Part shown: piece after piece, positions 16,383 to 23,810 of the stretch
How the letters are laid out: each line of letters begins with the position of its first letter
Position numbering within the stretch: position 1 is the first letter of the stretch
Origin: UBA11865 sp963749825
GTDB lineage: Bacteria > Chloroflexota > Anaerolineae > Promineifilales > Promineifilaceae
Direction of reading: 5' to 3'
NCBI GenBank assembly: GCA_963749825.1
Contig: CAVVOI010000020.1
Location: 62,001-126,000 of the forward strand
Length of the DNA stretch: 64,000 bases
Position numbers and translations under genes: made by a program
The notes under the pieces: model-generated
What the model was told of the DNA's origin: nothing
The model's database searches: none
The model's input: only the letters and a program-made list of their open reading frames with translations

Positions 16383-17091
16383 AACAATAGTGTCAGATCC
16401 CTTGCAAAACGTAGACGAATTTGAACCGGAAGCCGTGGAAGAAGATGCCGACTTGCCTTCCCCGGAAATGGATGAACCAGTCTCGCCGCTTGGACCGCCG
16501 GTGACCATGGTTAGCTCTGGCATGACCTCAATCGAGATGATGCTGCAAGAGTCGAATCGCCGGATCGAGCAACTGCAAGCCGATTTAAGCGCCGAACGCG
16601 AACGGCGTGAGGCGCTGGAACGGCAACATTATCAACTTGAGGCGGCCGCTCAACAAGCAGAAAATGCGGTATCAGATCTCGAGAAAGAAAGAGAATTACG
16701 CCTTGGGCTTGAACGAAAAATAGCTATCATGGAAACCGAGATGAAGCACACCCAGACCAAGGCTGACGCTATGGAAACTGAGCGTGATGCTCGCCTGGAG
16801 CTAGAGAGAGAAATCGGATCAATCAAATTCAAGGCTGAACAACTACCCGAAGTAGCCGAGGAGTTAGCCGAAGAACGAAAGGCTCGTGTCGAATCGGAGC
16901 GGACCGCGGCTACGTTGCAAATCGAAGTACAGCACGCCAAGAAATTGGAACAATTATTGGCCGAAGAAAGACAGGCGCGCGCCAATGCCCAAATGCGGGC
17001 TTCCACGGCCGAAGCCAAATTAGCCCAGCTAGAAGGGGAACGAGCCGCAGGCTCTAACAAACGAAAAAGATCCTTCTGGAACCGCGGCTAA
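16360..17091 (+). CDS. Coiled-coil partner of the ParA-like ATPase
   Basis: 243 residues; the ATG at 16360 lies inside the end of the ParA-like gene, implying translational coupling. The N-terminal 60 residues are acidic and Pro-rich (probably disordered). Residues about 65-225 are almost pure heptad coiled coil with repeated E-R-E-x-R and L-E-x-E-R units. The C-terminus is basic (K-R-K-R-S-F-W-N-R-G). No enzymatic domain. The layout of acidic disordered head, long coil and basic tail fits an adaptor that stimulates a ParA-type ATPase and tethers a cargo, as McdB does for McdA, but no sequence homology to McdB is claimed. Confidence 0.7.
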   Translation: MAKKLKAETIVSDPLQNVDEFEPEAVEEDADLPSPEMDEPVSPLGPPVTMVSSGMTSIEMMLQESNRRIEQLQADLSAERERREALERQHYQLEAAAQQAENAVSDLEKERELRLGLERKIAIMETEMKHTQTKADAMETERDARLELEREIGSIKFKAEQLPEVAEELAEERKARVESERTAATLQIEVQHAKKLEQLLAEERQARANAQMRASTAEAKLAQLEGERAAGSNKRKRSFWNRG

Positions 17092-17209
17092 TGGAGTGCA
17101 ATTTTTTTTAATCTCGCTTCACTAAGAAAACAACTCCTTTCCCATCCCAAGATCTGAGAGCTTTGCAGCCCCCGTTTCCCAAAACTGATATCTTCCATGT
17201 AAAGTGTAC

Positions 17210-17238
17210 TTGACAAAATGTCTACCATCCTTTACAAT
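17210..17238 (+). promoter_or_regulatory. Strong promoter of the small-membrane-protein/XRE unit
   Basis: TTGACA at 17210-17215, 17-base spacer, TACAAT at 17233-17238. The -10 box is covered by the palindrome at 17226-17254. The 17092-17209 stretch before it holds nothing else recognisable. Confidence 0.7.
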
Positions 17239-17254
17239 ATGTGTGTAAAGGATG
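17226..17254. promoter_or_regulatory. Palindromic operator candidate over the -10 box
   Basis: CATCCTTTACA (17226-17236) and TGTAAAGGATG (17244-17254) form a perfect 11-bp dyad with a 7-base centre. A TGTAAAG half-site also occurs at 17199-17205, just before the -35. Placement over the promoter and next to an XRE gene suggests a repressor site. Confidence 0.6.
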
Positions 17255-17271
17255 CTTGACAAAAAGTCAAG
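17255..17271. promoter_or_regulatory. Second palindrome CTTGAC-N5-GTCAAG
   Basis: Perfect 6-bp arms around AAAAA, directly abutting the first palindrome. It contains another TTGACA. It could be a second operator or a hairpin at the transcript 5' end. Confidence 0.5.
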
Positions 17272-17299
17272 TAGATAAGACATGATAAAGGAGAGGGCT

Positions 17300-17500
17300 A
17301 TGAATAGAAAGAAACAAGCGGGATTTTATTGGAACGCTGGAACAGGCATGGTGGCGGGCATCCTGATTGGGGCGATGATTGCCCTGGCAGTGAGCACTAT
17401 CACCGGTGATCAATCTACCTGGTATTGGGCCATCCCCTTTGGATTGGCTACTGGGCTGGCTATCGGCGCTGGCAAACAAAACCGCTCGAATAGGGTCTGA
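17300..17500 (+). CDS. Small two-span membrane protein (66 aa)
   Basis: ATG 17300 is preferred over ATG 17282 because AAGGAGAGG lies directly before it. After a basic start (M-N-R-K-K-Q) there are two hydrophobic segments at about 15-37 and 45-60, with G-x-x-x-G patterns, and a basic tail. No family recognised. Small membrane proteins of this kind often sit beside a short XRE regulator, as here (164 bases downstream). Confidence 0.65.
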   Translation: MNRKKQAGFYWNAGTGMVAGILIGAMIALAVSTITGDQSTWYWAIPFGLATGLAIGAGKQNRSNRV

Positions 17501-17577
17501 AACCATGGGCGAAAAATATAGAGCTTCCTTAAAGGCGCCAAGTTATTGGGTTCTAGCCAGTCAACCAGGTTAAGGCG

Positions 17578-17667
17578 ATGAAGGATTGGCAGCGTCCATA
17601 TCTTAAGCGATTTATCATCATTATTTCCCGCCGTTACGCCCAGCAACGGCTGTGCTCATACGCATGA
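17578..17667 (+). CDS. Possible 29-residue ORF coupled to the XRE gene
   Basis: ATG 17578 to TGA 17667, whose stop overlaps the XRE start as ATGA (17664-17667). The peptide is basic with a central run of Ile (W-Q-R-P-Y-L-K-R-F-I-I-I-I). The ribosome site is weak (CAGG nine bases upstream; AAGG too close), so translation is uncertain. Confidence 0.3.
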   Translation: MKDWQRPYLKRFIIIISRRYAQQRLCSYA

Positions 17668-17858
17668 GAAACCGACTCAAAGTCCTCCGAGCAGAAAGAG
17701 ACTGGTCCCAAGAAGTATTGGCCCAGAAACTCAGCGTTTCTCGCCAAACGGTCAACGCAATTGAACGTGGGAAATACGATCCCAGCCTTCCCTTGGCCTT
17801 TAAGATTGCGGCCGTTTTTGGACTAATGATCGAGGAGATATTCGATCCGGCGGATTGA
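17664..17858 (+). CDS. Short XRE-family helix-turn-helix regulator
   Basis: 64 residues from ATG 17664; an in-frame GTG at 17652 is the alternative. The whole protein is one Cro/CI-type domain: R-L-K-V-L-R-A-E-R-D-W-S-Q-E-V-L-A-Q-K-L, then S-V-S-R-Q-T-V-N-A-I-E-R-G-K-Y-D-P-S as recognition helix and turn, ending I-E-E-I-F. It belongs to the YozG-like group of minimal XRE proteins that usually accompany small membrane proteins. No strong ribosome site, so expression may rely on coupling to the ORF before it. It likely binds the palindromes at 17226-17271. Confidence 0.85.
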   Translation: MRNRLKVLRAERDWSQEVLAQKLSVSRQTVNAIERGKYDPSLPLAFKIAAVFGLMIEEIFDPAD

Positions 17859-17876
17859 TCCCCAAAAAAGAAATCC

Positions 17877-17906
17877 TTGACAAATCAGACGAATTTAGTG
17901 TAGACT
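17877..17906 (+). promoter_or_regulatory. Promoter of the 23-residue peptide unit
   Basis: TTGACA at 17877-17882, 18-base spacer, TAGACT at 17901-17906. Confidence 0.6.
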
Positions 17907-17937
17907 GTCGCCAGCTTTTGAAAAGGAGGTGCATTTT

Positions 17938-18009
17938 ATGCGACAATTTAGCTGCTCATATACTGCTGATGCTCCGCGCCAATGGAGTGCACCTGTGCTA
18001 TCCGCCTGA
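17938..18009 (+). CDS. 23-residue leader-like peptide with its own promoter and terminator
   Basis: ATG 17938 follows AAAAGGAGG at optimal distance and the frame ends at TGA 18007-18009. The peptide is polar with single Cys, Tyr and Trp residues, so no amino-acid run points to classic attenuation. The segment AGGTGCA at the ribosome site (17927-17933) is complementary to TGCACCT inside the ORF (17988-17994), and a third GGTGCA lies in the loop of the terminator after it. This suggests a structured transcript that controls its own translation or termination. Unrecognised; could be a small protein gene, a regulatory RNA, or a leader for the RIO-kinase gene. Confidence 0.5.
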   Translation: MRQFSCSYTADAPRQWSAPVLSA

Positions 18010-18031
18010 TTAATCCCCTTTAAACCTCGGC

Positions 18032-18068
18032 CGACCACGGGTGCAATTAACCGTGGTCGTTTTTATTT
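18032..18068 (+). terminator. Intrinsic terminator after the 23-residue ORF
   Basis: CGACCACGG (18032-18040) pairs perfectly with CCGTGGTCG (18051-18059), followed by TTTTTATTT. The loop begins GTGCA. Confidence 0.85.
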
Positions 18069-18228
18069 CCAAACTTTCCGCTCACGTTTTTTAACGATCC
18101 GTTTCCGGCGCGACGCCGTGGCGATGCTGCCATCCAAGCCTTGAAGGCCGCCAGCATTCCACGCACCAAGGCGATTGTTTCGCCTATTGACTTGTATGTT
18201 GTCCATATAAGAACGAGACAAAGGAACG

Positions 18229-19185
18229 ATGAGAATTTATAACTCTGACGAGTACGAATACCTTGAAAATCAATTTAACAATCAAGATCGACTTTATCGC
18301 AGGCAACAACAACGACGTTACATCCGGCCGCAAGACCAAATGGCTGGTCGCAGCCAATTCACCGATTTCAACGACAATGCGGAGGATTTCGTGCCTAGCT
18401 ACGCGGCCAGTCTGGATCCCTTGCATTTTGAACGGCAGTGGTTGATCAGGTCCGTCGGCAGCTTTTACCGGGACAACATCATCACTGATGTAACCCGCAT
18501 CGTCAAAAAGGGCAAAGAAGCTAACGTCTACTGCTGCCTGGCTACGCCGGCCACTGGCCTTGACTTAATCGCAGCCAAACTGTACCGGCCGCGCATGCTT
18601 CGCCATCTCAGGAATGATGCCCTGTACAAAGAAGGACGCTTGCTGCTCGACCACGATGGCAAAGAAGCGAAGGGCGACCGCGAGGCCAGGGCCATCCGGA
18701 AGAAGACAAGATTTGGCCAGAACCTGGATTTCGCGAATTGGATCATGCATGAATTTCAGGTCCACCAAGAATTATTCAGGGCTGGCGCCGACGTTCCCAA
18801 GCCTATCGCCCGCCGTGGTAACACCATCTTGATGGCCTTTATCGGCGATGAGTGGGCTCCTGCGCCGACCCTAAACGATGTAGATCTGGAACCCGCGGAG
18901 GCTCAAACGCTATTCAATCGCATCATGAAAAACATCAGGCTAATGTTGGCCCGCCACTACATCCACGGTGATCTGTCCCCATACAATATCTTATACTGGG
19001 ATGGTCAAATCACTATCATCGACTTCCCCCAGCTAGTCGATGCTCGCGCCAATAACAACGCTTTGATGTTGTTGGAGCGAGATATCAGGCGTATCTGCGA
19101 ATACTTCTCTCGATACGGAGTCACGGCCGATCCGGTCAGCTTGACCACCGATCTGTGGGAAGAGTACCGGAACGGCGAATTGTGA
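18229..19185 (+). CDS. RIO1-type serine/threonine protein kinase
   Basis: 318 residues. After a polar N-terminus rich in Arg/Gln (about 1-60) comes a RIO kinase domain: nucleotide loop K-K-G-K-E-A-N-V-Y (93-101), ATP-binding Lys117 in A-A-K-L-Y-R, catalytic loop H-G-D-L-S-P-Y-N (D248, N253), metal-binding D265 in I-I-D-F-P-Q. These residues are all intact, so an active ATPase/kinase is expected. In archaea and eukaryotes RIO proteins mature the small ribosomal subunit; in bacteria their role is poorly known. An MFS transporter and an alpha/beta hydrolase follow on the same strand. The 18070-18228 leader shows no clear promoter. Confidence 0.9.
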   Translation: MRIYNSDEYEYLENQFNNQDRLYRRQQQRRYIRPQDQMAGRSQFTDFNDNAEDFVPSYAASLDPLHFERQWLIRSVGSFYRDNIITDVTRIVKKGKEANVYCCLATPATGLDLIAAKLYRPRMLRHLRNDALYKEGRLLLDHDGKEAKGDREARAIRKKTRFGQNLDFANWIMHEFQVHQELFRAGADVPKPIARRGNTILMAFIGDEWAPAPTLNDVDLEPAEAQTLFNRIMKNIRLMLARHYIHGDLSPYNILYWDGQITIIDFPQLVDARANNNALMLLERDIRRICEYFSRYGVTADPVSLTTDLWEEYRNGEL

Positions 19186-19210
19186 GCGAGGACAGCTTGA
19201 TCGCATCCGC

Positions 19211-20470
19211 ATGAAATTGAAAAAATTGCCAGCCAGGAATATCTACTTCATTACCCAAACCTGTTTTTGGTTATTTTTTGCGATGATGGCCACTTTGAGC
19301 GCGGTCTACCGGGTTCAAAGCGCTGGGTTGAATCCACTGCAACTCATCCTGGTCGGGACGGTGCTAGAAATCACGGTCTTCTTGTTTGAAATCCCGACTG
19401 GCATCGTCGCCGATGTGTATAGCCGTAGATTGTCGACGGTCATAGGCTATTTCTTGATCGGCCTGGGCTTCATGGTCGAAGGCGCTGTTCCCCTATTCGG
19501 CAGCATATTGCTGGCCCAGGTCATTTGGGGCATTGGTGCCACGTTCACCAGCGGCGCAGAAGAAGCCTGGCTCGCCGATGAGGTTGGCGAAGAAAAGCTG
19601 GCCAACCTCTATTTGCGGGGCTCGCAATTAGCCCAAATCGGCACTTTGATCGGCATCGTGCTCAGTGTTGGGTTCGGCCGCCTCTCTCTCAATCTGCCTA
19701 TCTTCCTGGGTGGGGTTTGCATCGTCGGTTTGGCGATTTTCCTGGCCCTTTTCATGCCGGAAACGGGTTTCAAGCCAACGCCGGCCGCAGAACGGGATAC
19801 CTGGCAAAAAATGGGCCGGACATTTCTTGCGGGCGCCAGGACCGTTCGCGGCCGTCCGGTTCTCATGGTGATGATGGCTATTGCTTTCATTTACGGCCTC
19901 TCCAGCGAAGGCTTGGACAGGTTGTGGGAAGCTCATTTCCTGGCCAATTTCACTTTTCCAACCATTGGGCAATTTGAACCTGTCGTCTGGTTTGGTTTCA
20001 TCAATGTCCTGCAATTGTTATTGGTGATCGGGGCCACCGAGCTGATTCGCCGCCGCCTGAAAGTGGAAGATCAACAGACCGCGTTAAGCGCCCTGTTAAT
20101 CATCAATACCATCATAGTCGGCGGGCTCATCCTATTTGGCCTAGCCCAAGGCTTTATGATGGCTGTAGCCTTTATATCTACGATCTTGGTCCTACGGCGT
20201 ACGGGCGCCCCACTTTACGCCGCCTGGCTTAATAAAGGCCTACCATCGGAAATCCGGGCAACCGTTCTTTCCATGCGCGGCCAATTAGATGCCATTGGCC
20301 AAATTATTGGCGGACCGATCATTGGCCTGGTAGCGGTGACCCTGGGCCTTCGAGCGGCGATGATCGGCGTTGGTTTGATGTTGGTGCCGGCCGTGTTGCT
20401 ATACGGCCGGGCCAAAAAGCTCGTTGCCAGCCAAGATCGGGATATCGTCCGATCATCTACCAAAGTGTAA
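19211..20470 (+). CDS. MFS transporter, 12 spans
   Basis: 419 residues with about twelve hydrophobic segments and the MFS loop 2-3 signature G-I-V-A-D-V-Y-S-R-R at about 62-71. R-G-S-Q-L-A-Q-I and E-E-A-W-L-A-D-E resemble the drug-efflux/uncharacterised MFS group common in Chloroflexota and Firmicutes. The start is 25 bases after the RIO kinase gene and no strong ribosome site is seen. Substrate unknown; the 14-base gap to the hydrolase gene suggests one operon. Confidence 0.85.
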   Translation: MKLKKLPARNIYFITQTCFWLFFAMMATLSAVYRVQSAGLNPLQLILVGTVLEITVFLFEIPTGIVADVYSRRLSTVIGYFLIGLGFMVEGAVPLFGSILLAQVIWGIGATFTSGAEEAWLADEVGEEKLANLYLRGSQLAQIGTLIGIVLSVGFGRLSLNLPIFLGGVCIVGLAIFLALFMPETGFKPTPAAERDTWQKMGRTFLAGARTVRGRPVLMVMMAIAFIYGLSSEGLDRLWEAHFLANFTFPTIGQFEPVVWFGFINVLQLLLVIGATELIRRRLKVEDQQTALSALLIINTIIVGGLILFGLAQGFMMAVAFISTILVLRRTGAPLYAAWLNKGLPSEIRATVLSMRGQLDAIGQIIGGPIIGLVAVTLGLRAAMIGVGLMLVPAVLLYGRAKKLVASQDRDIVRSSTKV

Positions 20471-20484
20471 AGGAGAAAACAAAT

Positions 20485-21300
20485 ATGAACCCGCAATACG
20501 CAGACATAAACGGCGCCACAATCAGGTACGAAGTCCGCGGCCAGGGACAGCCCCTGGTGTTGATCCACGCCGGCATCGCCAACCTGGCTATGTGGGATGA
20601 CCAGATGGATGCATTCGCCCAACATTTTCGCGTCATTCGCTACGATGTACGCGGCTGGGGAGAGAGCACGTTTCCCCCTGGCCCGTACAGCGATTACGAG
20701 GATCTTCGTGCTTTGTTGGATCACTTGCGAGTCGATCGAGCTATGGTAGTGGGCGTTTCCTTTGGCGGCGGTATTGCCATTGACTTTGCCCTGGCCTATC
20801 CGGACATGGTGTCTTCACTCGTTTTAGTTGGCTCTGCGTTGAATAGTTATGAACCCCCTGATGACGCCTGGTCTGGTGACTTATTACAAAAGGACAAGGA
20901 GCTTGACGAAGCGTACAAACTTGGCGACAAGGCGCGGGCGGCTGAATTAGGGGTCCAGATCTGGGTGGATGGCCCCTATCGCCAACCAAACGAGGTCGAT
21001 CCGGATTTTCGCGCCCGGACCCTGGCCTTGATGCGCCATACTTTTGAAATACCCGATGGAGAAGGAAAGAGACAACCCCTGGAACCCCCGGCTGTATCCA
21101 GGCTCCATGAATTGAATCAACCAACTCTCGTCGTCATCGGCGAACTCGACGTTCCCATAATATTCAGCATGGCTGAATTGTTGCAGAATGAAATAGGTGG
21201 AGCTCGGAAAGTTGTATTACCGGGAACGACGCATCTACCAAATATGGAAAAACCGGCCGAGTTTAATCGGTTACTCCTCGACTTTCTAGCTGCCGGTTAA
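20485..21300 (+). CDS. Alpha/beta-fold hydrolase
   Basis: 271 residues with AAGGAG ten bases before the ATG. Motifs: L-V-L-I-H-A-G (oxyanion), Y-D-V-R-G-W-G-E-S, nucleophile Ser92 in G-V-S-F-G-G, acid in V-I-G-E-L-D-V-P, and His in G-T-T-H-L-P-N-M-E-K-P. The arrangement is that of 3-oxoadipate enol-lactonase/haloperoxidase-like esterases. No signal peptide, so cytosolic. Substrate cannot be read from sequence. Confidence 0.88.
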   Translation: MNPQYADINGATIRYEVRGQGQPLVLIHAGIANLAMWDDQMDAFAQHFRVIRYDVRGWGESTFPPGPYSDYEDLRALLDHLRVDRAMVVGVSFGGGIAIDFALAYPDMVSSLVLVGSALNSYEPPDDAWSGDLLQKDKELDEAYKLGDKARAAELGVQIWVDGPYRQPNEVDPDFRARTLALMRHTFEIPDGEGKRQPLEPPAVSRLHELNQPTLVVIGELDVPIIFSMAELLQNEIGGARKVVLPGTTHLPNMEKPAEFNRLLLDFLAAG

Positions 21301-21347
21301 TCGGCCAGAGCCTTACTCCGGTGGAACAATTACAAGAGAAAAGTATT

Positions 21348-21379
21348 GTGTTGGCAACTACGGCAGTGTTGGCAACTAC
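21348..21379. repeat. 14-bp direct repeat overlapping the tatC stop
   Basis: GTGTTGGCAACTAC occurs at 21348-21361 and 21366-21379, separated by four bases; the second copy covers the tatC stop codon. Confidence 0.7.
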
Positions 21380-22146
21380 AGGGCTGTGGGCTCCTCATCA
21401 ACCGGTTCTTCTAGCGCCACGGTTCGCTCAAACTGGCGTTGGCCAACGGCCGCCAGTAAAATACTTAAGAGGTATAGAATCAGTAGCGGGAGCATAGTAA
21501 GCAACATAGTCACCGGATCGATGGAGGGGGTGATGATTGCCGCCAGAACGGCAATGGCCACGACGGCAATTCGCCACTGTTGTCGCAACACTTGTGAAGA
21601 TACTATCCCAAATCGAGCCAGGAAGAAGATGATCAGGGGCAACTCAAAGGCTATTCCGAGCCATAACATAAAACTGGTGGCGAAACCAATGTACTCCTGG
21701 CTAGTCCACTCAGCAGAAAAGATCGTGGGCATAAAGTCAGATAAAAACGAAATAGCCGAAGGTAAAAGAATGAACCAGGCGAAGCCCACGCCCATAATAA
21801 ATAACAAGAAAGCGCTGGGTATGAAGAGATAAACATATCGCTTCTCATGACCGTGTAAACCTGGTTCGATGAAAAGCCAGGTCTGGTACAAGAGCCAGGG
21901 CATGGCTATTGACACACCGGCAACCAGAGCCACCCTGAAATATGTCTGTATTCCCTCGGTTGGACTAAGTGTTTGTAGTCGCTCGCCATAAGGCTCAATC
22001 AGGATATTGAGCAGTTGCTCGGCAAAGAAAAAGCTGATGACGACGGCGACTGCCAGGCCGCCAGCGGCCCATGTGAGCCGGACGCGAAGTTCACCCAGGT
22101 GTTGCAGAATTGTCTGTCCGTTTTCGACTTCGACTTCTTCTGTCAT
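21376..22146 (-). CDS. tatC: Sec-independent protein translocase TatC
   Basis: 256 residues from ATG 22146 (GTG 22149 is also in frame). Six membrane spans. Conserved TatC features: the N-terminal H-L-G-E-L-R-x-R signature (about 17-24), F-R-V-A-L-V-A-G after the periplasmic loop, P-W-L-L-Y-Q-x-W-x-F-I-x-P-G-L and E-K-R-Y. TatC is the signal-peptide receptor of the twin-arginine pathway, which exports folded proteins. Its start overlaps the tatB-like stop as TGATG, so the two are translationally coupled. Confidence 0.95.
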   Translation of the reverse strand: MTEEVEVENGQTILQHLGELRVRLTWAAGGLAVAVVISFFFAEQLLNILIEPYGERLQTLSPTEGIQTYFRVALVAGVSIAMPWLLYQTWLFIEPGLHGHEKRYVYLFIPSAFLLFIMGVGFAWFILLPSAISFLSDFMPTIFSAEWTSQEYIGFATSFMLWLGIAFELPLIIFFLARFGIVSSQVLRQQWRIAVVAIAVLAAIITPSIDPVTMLLTMLPLLILYLLSILLAAVGQRQFERTVALEEPVDEEPTAL

Positions 22147-22649
22147 CACTCAGGGTCCTCTGGAACGTCAATGGCTTTTGGCAACTTGCTTTTCTGTGGG
22201 CTATCCGGCTCCGCTCGAGGCGGAATGGATTGGTTTGGCTGGGTTACGGTAGGATCTGAGGAATTTGGTGGCACCGGATCTGAAATAACCTCTTTAACCT
22301 CGCTCATAGCCGCCGTTACTGGTTGGACTGCTTTCTGGGCCTCATTGATCCCGCTGTCGATATTACCCCGCAAGGATTTAGGCACCTGGCTAAGTTCGCG
22401 GCGCAAGGTTTCAACCTCTCGCTGCAAGTCTTTCATATCGCTCATCGCCCCCCGGAGCGTCTCGTCATCCAGACCATCCAGCTCCGCATTCAATTGGCGA
22501 GCGAATTGTCGAGAAATGGCCTGTAACTGAGATGTCACACGCCCAAGGGTATAGGCCACCCTGCGTATTCGCTGTGGTCCCATGATGAGGCCGGCGAGCA
22601 ACAGAATAATGACCAATTCCGGTAGGCCGATTCCGAAAAAACTATCCAT
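22146..22649 (-). CDS. tatB: TatA/TatB-type translocase subunit
   Basis: 167 residues: one N-terminal membrane helix (F-F-G-I-G-L-P-E-L-V-I-I-L-L-L-A-G-L-I-M-G-P), the hinge G-P-Q-R-I, an amphipathic helix, then a long charged coiled region and a Pro/Ser-rich tail. The length and Glu in the G-x-P-E-L motif fit TatB better than the shorter TatA, though single-subunit TatA-like systems exist. Forms the receptor complex with TatC encoded by the overlapping next gene. No second tatA is in the window. Confidence 0.85.
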   Translation of the reverse strand: MDSFFGIGLPELVIILLLAGLIMGPQRIRRVAYTLGRVTSQLQAISRQFARQLNAELDGLDDETLRGAMSDMKDLQREVETLRRELSQVPKSLRGNIDSGINEAQKAVQPVTAAMSEVKEVISDPVPPNSSDPTVTQPNQSIPPRAEPDSPQKSKLPKAIDVPEDPE

Positions 22650-22792
22650 TAGCCCGTAATATCTTTACCCACAAAATGTATATAAACAGTCGAATTTACA
22701 TAATGATTGGGCGAACCTTGTCGGTTCTAAGCGGTTTATTCGCCTAAGTTTATCGTCATTCATATAGTTGGCGCAATCTCTCTAAACAAAAA

Positions 22793-22926
22793 CTGCGCAG
22801 GTCGCTTAACGCTGCGCAGGTCTACTTATTGAATTAACTTTTTCAAATTTTGGGCAATTGGTTATAAATCGCCTGAAAAGGAACAAGGTGTCAGGATGCC
22901 GAGTCAGGATGCCGAGTCAGGTTGCC
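22793..22926. repeat. Short repeats in the tatB-nusB interval
   Basis: CTGCGCAGGTC occurs at 22793-22803 and 22812-22822; its core CTGCGCAG is palindromic. Further on, the 13-mer TCAGGATGCCGAG is repeated at 22891 and 22904 with a partial third copy ending near 22926. Apart from these, the 22650-22936 interval shows no gene. Confidence 0.6.
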
Positions 22927-22936
22927 TTGCCTTGAT

Positions 22937-23380
22937 TTAAATTGGTTCGTAAGCCGCCAATAATTGTTGCCGTAACTGGGGAATCTTGTCTGCAAGCGTC
23001 CCTAACACACCGTTTATGAATCGGGGAGCACTATCCGAACCATATATCTTAGCCAATTCAACAGCTTCATTGATGGCTACTTTGACTGGCGTTTCATCAT
23101 CAACCAGGAACTCGAAAATAGCAATTCGGAGTACATTGCGGTCAATAACCGCCATCTGATCTAAGGGCCATTCTGGGGCATAATGGGCAATGAGATGGTC
23201 CATGCTGGCCTGATGTTCGAGAACGCCGGCGATCAATTTTTGAGCGAATTCGGCTCCGGCCGATTCCATAGGTTGGTCAAGCAAGCGCCTTTCTAATACT
23301 TCGAACGGTGGATGACCGGCTATATCGATCTCGTACAAGGCCTCCAAAGTTACACGTCGGGCTCGCCTTCTTGTCTTCAT
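22937..23380 (-). CDS. nusB: Transcription antitermination factor NusB
   Basis: 147 residues, the usual NusB length. All-helical with the family's opening R-R-A-R-R-V-T-L-E-A-L-Y-E, central D-R-N-V-L-R-I-A-I-F-E, and C-terminal A-I-N-E-A-V-E-L-A-K-I-Y-G and R-F-I-N-G-V-L-G. NusB pairs with NusE (S10) on boxA RNA to allow full transcription of rRNA operons. It is the last gene of the minus-strand block and lies six bases after the Asp23 gene. Confidence 0.95.
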   Translation of the reverse strand: MKTRRRARRVTLEALYEIDIAGHPPFEVLERRLLDQPMESAGAEFAQKLIAGVLEHQASMDHLIAHYAPEWPLDQMAVIDRNVLRIAIFEFLVDDETPVKVAINEAVELAKIYGSDSAPRFINGVLGTLADKIPQLRQQLLAAYEPI

Positions 23381-23385
23381 CGCAT

Positions 23386-23751
23386 CTAGGCCGTCTCGTC
23401 TAATGAGTAGACGACATCCTCGACATGGACATTTACAGATTCAACAGGCAAGCCGACCATTTTGTCTATGGCTTCCACGACGGCCTCCTGGACAACCCGG
23501 CTCGTTTCTAGAACATTGACATGCGGCTTCATGAGAACATAAATGTCAAAGGTTAACCGGCCGTCGGTGTAATTGAGCAAAATACCATCGTGGCGCACGG
23601 CCCGGCGAAACAGTCGACTCACATCAGCCGGCACGGGCGCGAGGCTATTGACGCCCTCCACCTCGAGGGTGGCGTATTGGGCAATAGTCGTCAATACTTC
23701 CGGCGCTATCTCAATCCGGCCGGCGCTTTCACCCATTTCCTGTTCACTCAT
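23386..23751 (-). CDS. Asp23/Gls24 family protein (copy 2)
   Basis: 121 residues: G-R-I-E-I-A-P-E-V-L-T-T-I-A-Q-Y-A, G-V-N-S-L, V-N-V-H-V-E-D-V. Asp23/Gls24 proteins in Gram-positive bacteria coat the membrane and respond to envelope or alkaline stress; the short forms next to nusB (YqhY type) are linked to acetyl-CoA carboxylase control in Bacillus. The nusB neighbour fits the YqhY-type context. A second, distinct Asp23 protein is encoded at 32456. Confidence 0.88.
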   Translation of the reverse strand: MSEQEMGESAGRIEIAPEVLTTIAQYATLEVEGVNSLAPVPADVSRLFRRAVRHDGILLNYTDGRLTFDIYVLMKPHVNVLETSRVVQEAVVEAIDKMVGLPVESVNVHVEDVVYSLDETA

Positions 23752-23810
23752 CCTTGCACTCGATCTTTACCGTTGGTTTCAGTCAGGTACAGACAACATA
23801 TCCCAATCAG

